Of a stretch of 64,000 nt of DNA, positions 56,701-64,000 are shown one piece after another. The DNA comes from Vicugna pacos (lineage: Eukaryota; Chordata; Mammalia; Artiodactyla; Camelidae). A program made the position numbers and the translations under genes. The DNA lies in contig NC_133005.1 of the NCBI RefSeq assembly GCF_048564905.1, positions 22,065,501-22,129,500 of the forward strand, written 5' to 3'. Position 1 is the stretch's first letter. The number at the start of each line of letters is the position of its first letter. The notes below the pieces were generated by a model. It was not told the DNA's origin. It searched no databases and worked only from the letters and a program-made list of their open reading frames with translations.

Positions 56701-59700
56701 CAGTCCAGGCCAACATCACCCTGCAGGCTCAGGCACCCAGCCTGGGGAAAGGTGGGTGCAGCCTCTCACCAGCCTCTCTGGGCAGCATAGCTGAGAAGGT
56801 CAGAGGTGAAAACACCTGCCCTCTGCCTGGAGTGCGAACAGCAGTAGGTCAGGGACTCAGGGCAGCAAGGGATGAAGGTGAAGGAAGAGGGGATGCTGGG
56901 GGCTGATGGTAATACTCTCAGGCACTCACCCCTAGATTCTATTCCTCCCTCTCCTACGCCTTCCTCAAGAAGATGGAGTGGGACTTCCTTCCCCAATTCC
57001 ATGTACTCGTTGAAAGTTCTCTGCGGGAAGATCACGGGCAGCTGGACACCAAAGTCCCTTCTAGGAAGACTTTAACTGTTTCAGCTGACAGTTTCTGGAA
57101 GAAAATTTAAACTTGTTTATTTTTTTTTTATTCTTGAGTTATATTTGTGGGGGAGGAGGTAATATTTATTTAATCAATTTATTTCTTTCTTTGAGGGAGG
57201 TACTGGAGACCAAGCCCAAGACCTCATGCATGCTACACATGCGCTCTACCACTGACCTTATCCCCTGTCCCTCTGGAAGTCAATTTAAAGAGAGGCCAGA
57301 ATTCTTGACTGTCTGAGCCAGGAAACAGGGAAGGTGCAGGTGCAAGATTCTCATTCTCTCTACTACTGGGTTTGCTCTCTCCCACTCCTTCCTCCTCCTC
57401 TTCTTTGTCTTTTCTTCCCTCTCAGGCCCCTCATTTTCCTTCTTTTTCTCCTCTTTCCCCTACCCTGATCAAATCTCTCTCCTATCTGCCTTTTGTGTCC
57501 TAAATGACGTTCTCCACTAGGGGGAGCTGCCCACCAGCAGTTCAGCCCCTGGAAACCGAGCTGCTTTCCTTGGTCCAACTGGAATCAGCTTTAGAAAATG
57601 AATGAATGGGCCAGAGGGGATGAAAGGTGGAGAGAAGGGAGGATTAGAAGTGGCCGGGTCTAGCCCAGCCAAGGATGAGCCAGAGCGTGGACAGACAGCT
57701 CTCCAGAACCACAGGAAGCTGGTTAGGACAGCTCCCTACAGGCAGTGTGAGCGGCTGCGCTGGCAGCCGGTATCATAGCCCAAGCCACCACCAGCGAAAG
57801 GGAAGACAGGATGCTGGGCTGCAGAACCACACGTCTTCACAGCAGGGGCACTGACCCTGCATTTCATCTCTCCCTGAAAGAACTGGCTTTTTCTGCCTGC
57901 TCTAAGAATTCTCGGGGGGAATGACCCCACTACCTTTTTTTTTTTTTTAAGCTGAAGTATAGTCAGTTTACAATGTGTCAGTTTCTAGTGTAGTAGCTTG
58001 TCCAGCAGAAATAAGAAAAACATCCACCCAGTGGGATATACAGATCTGAGCGAAAAACTCCAAACTAGTTTTTTTCTGATCAGAAGCAGGTAACAGTATT
58101 TCTTTTTTGACTCACGCTGAGTTTTTTCTGCTCGAATTTTTCTCCTTCACCTGCATAAATGTTTCTGGCCCACAGCTGCAAGGTTAACCCCCGGGGAACA
58201 TCACTTTGATTCTCCCACTTCCCTGTGCAGCTGTTTGGCGTGCCCTGTGGTCTTCAGCAGGGAAGGGCAACTTCCTTTTTTCACATCAGGTCCCCTTCTA
58301 TTTGGTGTTAAAGTGCCTTTGCAGCTACATCTCCCCTCTGGCCCCTAAAACCCTTCTTCAGCTCCCTGCCCCTTGCACACTCCCACCTCCGGGCCTCTGA
58401 TCACGTTGGCTGCCCCCTGTACAGCATTTACTGTGTACCAGGCATTCTCATATGTTATCTGACATAGGACAGCTGGGACAGGCAGCAGAGGGACCAGGTC
58501 TCAGGGATCTCAAATAGCAGAGCTGGGGTTAGGAGGCAGGGCTGCCTGTTCACAGATTCAATGTGTTTTCTGTATTTTTTCCTTCCATCCTGCCTAAAAA
58601 CAAAATCTTAGTGTTATCTTAATTCTTTCTCACGTCTCCCTCTTAATACTCTAATCTGAAATTTATTTCTTCCTGAATGATCACATTTGCCCACATCTTT
58701 CAGTTCCCACAATTGACACTGAAAATACGGGGCCTCCTGCCAGTCCTGACCAGCGGCTTGACTGTTTATACCTCTGTCCTGAGACCTTCACAGCCTTGGA
58801 GCTGACACTGGCTCTTATGTTTGGAGGTGGCCACACTTTGGATTCAAATGGATCAGTGTCACCTCTTAGGGCTGCCACAGGCCATCTGTGACCTTAGCAA
58901 AGCACTGCCCTCTCTGAGCTCAGTTTTCTCCTCTGTGCAATGAGAACTGTTACTGCCAACCAGGTGCGGACGAAATGGGGACTCCTTTCCTTGACCCCCA
59001 GCTTGGCATCCAGGCAATGGGGCACACAGTGGTGCTCCCTGATGACTGTTGGCAGGCTCCATGGTGCCCAGCCCAGAGCTGGGTTGAAAGTAGGAAAATG
59101 TTGAAGTTCATGGATTATTATGGGGACGACTCTGGAGAAGTAGAGGCAGCTGTGATGTAACAGAAAGAGCCCCTGACTTGGAGTCTGAATCCTGGGATTG
59201 GAATGTGAGTTCTGTGTGCTGTGTGGCCCTTGGGCGAGTCACTAATCCTCTCTGAGCCTTTTCATTCCCTAACATTAAGAAATACAATTAGTAACAGTTC
59301 TTTAGATGGTTGTTGTGAGTATGTGATGATGATAGTTACCATTTATAGAGAGATTACTACGTGCCTCATAGTATTCTACACTAGTTGCTTTACTGGATTT
59401 ATTAACTGAGAATTAAGAATCACCCCCGTTTTACAGATGAGGAAACTGAGGCTTAGAGCATTGAGTAGCACATGCTCCCCCAGCAGAGGGGCTGGGAATG
59501 CAAATTTGGCCTGAGTGTGACCCCAAAGCCTATGCTCCTACCTCTTCTCTGTGTCACCTGCCTTCATATGACCTGTCCTGGGAGCAGTGAGACACCCTTT
59601 CCTGCGCAGGGACTGAGGACAGAGCTGAGCCTGGTCACTAGGCGCTGACCCTGGGCCCTGACTGCCTGGCTAACAGCCTGGGCTCTACTGACTAGCTGAG

Positions 59701-62700
59701 GAGCTTGGACAAGTTACCTAGGCTCTGGGCTTGGAGCTGACACTGGCTCCCACCTCCCAGGGTTCCAGCAAGAACTCAGTGGGTCAGTAAGCAGGGTCGT
59801 GAGATGCGGTATTGGCCGTGAGGTGTGGGTGGGAGTCTGGCCTCCTTATAAACCGCTGTGGTCCCTGTAGTTTCATTGTCTGGTCTCTGATACCAGCTTC
59901 AAAATCGAACTCCTATAAAATGTAACCTTCATACCCTATGGAAGAGGGGGCAATGGGGCTTCCAGATGGAGACACGGAGGATTTGCTCGCACTGGGCTTG
60001 GCTCCTCTGCGTCCTCTCACAGGCGGGGTCTCTCTTACAGGCAGGAGCGGCCACTCTTATGCTTTAAAAGGCCCCCTTCAGCGATCTGAGCCGGGCTCGA
60101 GCATCCAGCTGACGTTCACGTCCCCCGGATTCCCCACAGGTCAGGTTACTGTGACCTGGCTTAAAAACAACCACAGACTGTTAAAGTCCCAGACCAGCGT
60201 CCATTCGCTGGGGGACAGCTACAATGTGACCAGCAGTGTGCTCGTCCCGCTGCAAGCTGACGACGTGCCCTCCCTCGTCCTCTGCCACGTCAAGCACAGG
60301 TCTACACTGGTTTTCCAGAAAACCATCAGCCTGGACCAGTACCTCCGTGGTAAGGACTATCTCTTTGTTCAGACTGGTTAGTGCAGAATTGGGCTGTGAT
60401 GTCTCTGGGCCTCAGTTTCCTTGACTGATAAATGGGACATCCCTTTTTTTGGTTGTGGCAGGGACCCAGTGAAATGATACTGGGAAAGTAAGCAACACAT
60501 CTCTTACTCATGTTAACACGGAGAAGTGGCATTTGTTATTCTTATTCATTTTTATTACTATTCACATCACCTCTCAGAACTCAGTCTTTTCATTTGTAAA
60601 TTGAGACAAAACATCTCCTGGGAATTTAATTTATTACTATAATTATTTTTATATAAAGAGGATTTAAGGGCCTTTGTGAACCCTTAAATTTTAAATGCAA
60701 TGATGCCTTTAGATCATTACTCATATCTGGGTCAGGACCTAATTTTCCATCTGTTTTTTGGTGGTTTTGCTTTTCCTCGCCTGGATCAATGCTTGACAGG
60801 TCTATAAATCACATGGTAAAAATAATTCCTTCAGATCACGCCTAGACGGAATCTGTGCGGCCATCTCATTGCCTACGACAACCTTAACGCCCAGAGGAGG
60901 GAAGTGAGTTGTCCCAGGTTGCACAGCAGTAAAATTAATTCCTGAAATATTTCTAGGACTTTTAAAGTTTATAGTATATTTCCCTCATTTGTTTTTTTGC
61001 TATTATTGTGGGAGGAAGCACATCATTTTGCATGAATAAAATATTGATATTAATGACTGCAATGAGGACAGCACAGTCAGTATACACAATCATGTTCACT
61101 GGCTTATTTCTTGTGTACAACTGCCCTGTACTGTTCGTTCCATTAGTGGTTTATAGAAGGAAACTGAGGTCTTAAGAAGGGAAGGTTGCCCAAGGGTGTG
61201 AAGTTGGGGAGGGATAGCCTTTGACGTGAATTCAGGATCTGGCTCTGCTGTTCACCAGCTGTGGGACCACCTGCTGATTACGCCAGGTCTCTCAGACTTG
61301 GCATCTTTGACTGTAAAATAGGAAAATGATAACGCAGGGAGTCCTCCTTATCTGAGTATTTTTATATAATCCCCTGGAGTTTGGACAATTGTGTAGAGAT
61401 GCAAAAAATCATAGATAATAAAAATACTCACAAATGAATTATTTACTAATTAGCCCCTACTCTAAACCCTCCCTGCTCAACACTGCCTGCATCTTAGGTT
61501 GGGTTTCCTATCATGGAAATATCTTTGTGGGGGTCTTTATTTGGGTTCCCCTGAAGGCAGAGCCTGAAACTAGGTCCTGGGCGCAGGTGGTTGGGAGATG
61601 ATCGAGAGAGGCTGGGGTAAGAGACGGGGAAAGTGAGACAGGGAATGGGGTGAATTATTGAACTGGGTGCCCCTGTGGACGACTGATGCTCAGCGTCCCT
61701 GGGGACCCTCAGAGGAACTGTGTAGACTCTGCCTCAGGACTGTCCCACAGAGGAGGTGTCTGCACCAGTTGGGTGCTGTTTCATGGTTATGGAGAAATCA
61801 AGGCAGAACATCGGGGAAGTGTTTCAGGAATCCCAGGTGAGATGTGGCATTGCCCCACATCACTGCCCTGAGATCAGGTGGCTGAGGAAGGAGCTGTGGA
61901 GCCTAGAATCCCTCTGCTCTAGCAGGTGGGTCTTGCCTTGATTGAAGTGTGGCAACATCAGACCGCACTGAGCAAACAGAATCCACATCCACTGCCAAGT
62001 GAAACCAGAGGTCTGGCAAAATGTACTTCAAGTAATTGATGTAAATGGTGCTGGGGAATTACTGGGATCCCAGGTGAATCTTCCAACTTTTAAAGATGAA
62101 AGAAAAAAAAATCTATGATCCTAATGGCTCTGTGGGCACTTCAGAAGAGGACACTTTAATTAAAAGAGGCCCCTTAAAATTCACAGAACAGTCAAATAAT
62201 TTCACATCACTTTTCAAAATTTACCTTTTAATGATTGTGAAGTTTGAAATGAAGGATTTGATGGTATTTGGTATCAGTGTTTAGGAAAAAAATATGCCAG
62301 CTTCCTTACACTCCCAACACTTGTTCCTTCTAAGAGTTAGTGCATAGTTGTCATTATATTCTATACTTAATTAAAATGTAAATTAAGTAAAATTATTTTT
62401 ATAATCGAAATAATTTTTAAGATGCAGTTTCAACCAATTCCTCTTTGACAATTTCATTGAACTGAGGCCTGCTTTTGTGTAGCGTCCTTCTAAGTGGCTT
62501 TTTGTTGCTGTTCTTTTCTGGTATCAAGTAGCTGTTTGCGTTTCCATCGTTTGGTTTTGTGAGGATGAAATGATACACACGCAGTAACTCAAACACAGCC
62601 AAGTGCACAGAAACGGCTATTATCAGTGGTGCCCAGGTCTCTGTTCTCCCGGCACTGCCCTGGACACCTTCCAGCCCAGATAACTCACTGGTGGCTGGAA

Positions 62701-64000
62701 TGGTCTATCTGAGACCCTCCATCCTTTCACTCATCCTTGTCACCCTGTGGAGCCCATGACACTTGCTTGGTGGTGCTTTGCCCTGGCCTGTTCTCCCCGT
62801 CACCACCTCATTTACCAGGACTTCACCAACACTTTCTCAGGGTCCTGCTCTTTGCTTGGTAAGGATCCCTGGGAAAGACCAAACAGAGAGTGACCCCTGG
62901 GGATGGTGTCTTGCCTTGGCTGTCCCACCCATTACAGCATCATTGACAGAACTATATAGGTTGAGGTGGGTTGAATATAAAGAAACAACATTTAGGGGAA
63001 CAAACATACCCTTAGTTCTTTCAAATTGTACTGCATGAGGAGTTACTCTCTCTACGAGACCAGGAGCTGAAGCCTTTCTTAACCAGGACCATGAGAGATG
63101 ATCTCATCTTGGACAATTTTATAATAAGGGTCTTGGAAACTGAGGGAAGGTGACTTGCAAAAGGCCTCACATGTGGCTGTGGTGTCAGCGCAGGACCAGA
63201 ACCCGGCTCTCCCATCCCTTGGTTTAGTGTGAGAACTACACCATGCTGTGTGTTCATTTGAATCCTACTGAACCACTGAATGTTTTTTAGTATTTTAAAT
63301 CCCCTCAATTTTCTTCAGTATGCATACGTTCTACGTCACAGCTGAAAATCTGGGTGAAAAAAATTTAGAATTGTTCAGATCGTAATTCCAGAAGCCAGCA
63401 ATCATGAATGCTTATAGCCTTATAATTTGAGTGTCAGAATAGCAAACGGGAAAACATACTGTCTCTGGTGTAACCCCAGCTTTGCTCCTTGTGACCTTGG
63501 GCAAAAACTTAACTTCTCCAAACCTAAGTTCCTTCCTATGTTAAATATTAGTATCTTGGAGTCATGAGGACTAGAGTCTGTGAATTTTCCTCAGTCATGG
63601 AGTCATGGAGTCAATGGGTTCATAGGTTCTCAAATAGAATTCAGGGTCACCTTCTCGTCTTTTATGACCATAATGGAAAAAGAAAGTGAAGATAGGGTGG
63701 TTTCATGATTCCACGCTTCCATTCGGGCACGCATTCACTCATGCATTCCCACACTCATACAATCATGTGATTACTTACTCACACACCTGTTAACCAATAC
63801 CTAACTCCTCCTCTGGGCAGATGACCCATCCTCAAGGAGCCCCCCAGTGCCCAACATGAACTTCCTACAGTCATTGTCTGATTTCTCTGGGCTGTGCCAG
63901 TTCCCCCTGCAGTAACAGTGTCCCAGGCTTCACCCTCCTTGGACTTGGTGGCCGTTACCTGCCACGTGCAGAGATTCTACCCCCAGAGCGTGCGTCTCAC
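53681..64000 (+). CDS. SIRP-family immunoglobulin receptor without a visible V domain, 3' truncated by the window
   Basis: Join of 53681-53744, 55097-55408, 56431-56751, 60041-60349 and 63901-64000 (1,106 coding bases visible). It encodes a signal peptide followed by four C1-type Ig domains alternating D2-like and D3-like. Classical SIRPs are V-C1-C1 with the V domain binding CD47; here no V exon is seen, and the C1 pair is duplicated. All four junctions are phase 1, as usual for Ig-domain exons, and every donor and acceptor is canonical GT/AG. Introns are 1,352, 1,022, 3,289 and 3,551 bp. Transmembrane and cytoplasmic exons, needed to tell an inhibitory ITIM form from a DAP12-pairing or decoy form, lie beyond the window. 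It could also be a decaying paralog: the third domain lacks one disulfide cysteine, although all visible frames are open. I do not assign a gene symbol. Confidence 0.8.
53745..55096 (+). other. Intron 1; no V-domain exon found
   Basis: A classical SIRP would hold a V exon of roughly 350 bp here. I see no open phase-1 exon with the conserved Cys, Trp and Tyr-x-Cys signature of a V domain. Much of the intron, about 54,340-54,985, is an L2 3' end ('caaaaatctccagtggcttc', 'ccattcctcatttaagctca'). Confidence 0.6.
54340..54985 (+). mobile_element. L2 LINE 3' end in intron 1
   Basis: 'aatctccagtggcttcccat', 'acaaggctcctctccatctg', 'ctagaatgtccttcctctgc' and 'ataagctccccgaggctgga' give L2 order over about 650 bp. 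Confidence 0.7.
55097..55408 (+). CDS. Exon 2: first C1 Ig domain (SIRP D2-like)
   Basis: 312 bp, 104 residues, phase 1 to phase 1, with acceptor TTTCCCAG|CT and donor CGAG|GTGCGT. The domain starts AAQPSISLMGP, has the first disulfide Cys in VAFNCTAG, the core Trp in YVTWLKD and the second Cys in EMTCEVTH, and ends MNLSQVLR. This parallels D2 of SIRP-alpha (..GFSPRDITLKWFKNG.., ..VICEVAH.., ..NLSETIR). Sequons NCT and NLS are possible N-glycosylation sites, though NCT overlaps the disulfide Cys. Confidence 0.85.
55409..56430 (+). other. Intron 2 with MIR, family A, L1 and Vic-1 pieces
   Basis: It contains a MIR (about 55,565-55,760: 'ctgtgtgatcttgggtaagt'), a family A fragment (55,900-56,000), an old L1 3' fragment (56,010-56,150) and an antisense Vic-1 SINE. 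No additional Ig exon is visible. Confidence 0.6.
56158..56304 (-). mobile_element. Vic-1-type SINE, antisense, in intron 2
   Basis: 'aggtactggggattgaaccc', 'aggaccctatgcatactaag' and 'accactaagctataccctcc' are the reverse complement of the Vic-1 body, preceded by its T-rich tail and 'gaggaggtaattagctttat' extension. It ends only about 127 bp before the exon 3 acceptor. Confidence 0.85.
56431..56751 (+). CDS. Exon 3: second C1 Ig domain (SIRP D3-like)
   Basis: 321 bp, 107 residues, phase 1 both sides, with acceptor GTGCTTAG|TT and donor AAAG|GTGGGT. It starts VVPTLKIT, has Cys in VNLTCHVSHFYPS, Trp in LTWMENR, NPDGTYS between strands and the second Cys in FACWVVQDEQPP. SIRP-alpha D3 has the same skeleton (VPPTLEVT.., NVTCQVRKFYP.., LTWLENG.., DGTYN.., LTCQVEHDGQP). 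Sequons NLT, NGS and NIT are present. The end APSLGKG resembles the membrane-proximal linker of SIRPs. Confidence 0.88.
57119..57272 (-). mobile_element. Vic-1-type SINE, antisense, in intron 3
   Basis: A T-run, 'gggggaggaggtaatattta', 'gagggaggtactggagacca' and 'catgcgctctaccactgacc' show a diverged antisense Vic-1, about 370 bp after exon 3. Confidence 0.8.
57932..58005 (-). mobile_element. Short antisense L1 3' tail
   Basis: A 15-base T-run followed by 'aagctgaagtatagtcagtt' and 'tgtgtcagtttctagtgtag' is the reverse complement of the cetartiodactyl L1 3' terminus, strongly 5'-truncated. Confidence 0.75.
58830..59480 (+). repeat. Two MIRs and a family B copy
   Basis: 58,830-58,970 ('ctgtgaccttagcaaagcac'), 59,140-59,330 ('cttggagtctgaatcctggg', 'cctctctgagccttttcatt') and 59,330-59,480 ('cccgttttacagatgaggaa') lie head to tail in the same direction. 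Confidence 0.65.
59847..59940 (+). promoter_or_regulatory. TATA-like and RUNX-like motifs before exon 4
   Basis: TTATAAA at 59,847-59,853 is followed by AACCGC and TGTGGT (RUNX-like), and then an ATG at 59,938 whose frame stays open into exon 4. It could be an internal promoter or chance; the Kozak context (C at -3) is weak and no strong signal peptide results. Confidence 0.2.
60041..60349 (+). CDS. Exon 4: third C1 Ig domain (second D2-like), missing one cysteine
   Basis: 309 bp, 103 residues, phase 1 both sides, with acceptor CTCTTACAG|GC and donor CGTG|GTAAGG. The domain reads GPLQRSEPGSSIQLTF, then GFPTGQVTVTWLKN with the core Trp, NVTSS (sequon), PSLVLCHVKH with the second Cys, and ends LDQYLRG. 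The first disulfide position is Phe (TTC, 60,115-60,117) where Cys (TGC) is expected, a one-base difference. The frame is otherwise fully open and domain-like. Confidence 0.8.
60350..63900 (+). other. Intron 4, old repeats only
   Basis: MIR-like pieces lie at about 61,210-61,340 ('ggatctggctctgctgttca') and 63,435-63,560 ('tgaccttgggcaaaaactta'); family B-like text lies at 60,880-60,930 and 61,110-61,200. An AT-rich part at 62,290-62,430 has no assignment. No extra Ig or transmembrane exon is visible. Confidence 0.5.
63901..64000 (+). CDS. Exon 5 (partial): fourth C1 Ig domain (second D3-like)
   Basis: The acceptor GTGCCAG|TT at 63,900 gives VPPAVTVSQASP, then VAVTCHVQRFYPQS with the first Cys, and VRL before the window ends. 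VPPAV..VTCHVQRFYPQ closely follows SIRP-alpha D3 (VPPTLEV..VTCQVRKFYPQ). A second acceptor, CCCCCTGCAG at 63,912, lies 12 bases downstream in the same frame and would remove four residues. The exon runs off the window. Confidence 0.8.

Larger units (their letters stand above)
56752..60040 (+). other. Intron 3; no transmembrane or V exon seen
   Basis: The 3.3 kb hold an antisense Vic-1, a pyrimidine-rich tract (57,360-57,480), an antisense L1 tail, MIRs (about 58,830-58,970 and 59,140-59,330) and a family B copy (59,330-59,480). I find no hydrophobic exon that could end the first C1 pair as a separate receptor, and no V exon. Confidence 0.6.

Noticed and set aside
63912-63912. Acceptor at 63,912 as the main start of exon 5
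   Set aside because: It gives a domain start about four residues shorter than SIRP D3; the acceptor at 63,900 restores the family-typical VPP start. It is kept only as an alternative site.
1-64000. CRISPR arrays, bacterial operons, phage or plasmid modules
   Set aside because: The window is mammalian by its repeats and intron-bearing gene; no regularly spaced direct-repeat arrays or compact gene blocks are present.

Overview
This is mammalian nuclear DNA, most likely from a camelid (camel, alpaca or vicuña group). The main evidence is four copies of a tRNA-derived SINE with a head like tRNA box A, a GGTTCAATCCC box B and a CCAGTACCTCC end, which I recognise as the camelid Vic-1 type. Cetartiodactyl-style L1 3' tails and a dense background of old MIR, L2, MER5/MER20-type and L1 fossils agree with this. 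No bacterial-style genes, CRISPR arrays, rRNA genes or functional tRNA genes are present.

Layout. Positions 1 to about 44,000 appear intergenic or deeply intronic: I could support no protein-coding exon there. The DNA is a patchwork of ancient repeats, a few microsatellites, an AT-rich degenerate tandem repeat (23.6-23.9 kb), an antisense L1/HAL1-type LINE (26.0-28.2 kb) and some short motif clusters that look regulatory. An isolated CpG island lies at 44.17-44.80 kb with no recognisable coding exon attached. From 44.8 to 53.0 kb there are more LINE pieces, two of them young L1 tails with clear target-site duplications.

The one convincing gene is at the right end, on the + strand, from 53,681 past the end of the window. 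It belongs to the signal-regulatory protein (SIRP) family of myeloid immunoglobulin-superfamily receptors. A signal-peptide exon is followed by four C1-type Ig exons in the order D2-like, D3-like, D2-like, D3-like, the last cut by the window edge. All junctions are phase 1, so the exons splice in one frame. No V-type domain, the part of classical SIRPs that binds CD47, is visible between the signal exon and the first C1 exon, nor between the two C1 pairs. The third Ig domain has phenylalanine where the first disulfide cysteine should be. A V-less, duplicated C1 SIRP relative is the most interesting object in the window; whether it is expressed and what follows the fourth Ig domain cannot be seen here.

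Repeat names are given from memory of consensus sequences, without a database search, so boundaries are approximate unless a target-site duplication is stated. Two abundant old repeats that I recognise but cannot name are called 'family A' (begins like 'cctactatgtgccaggca', later 'gaggtgacatttgag') and 'family B' ('cccattttacagatgagg', later 'aaggtcacacagctag').
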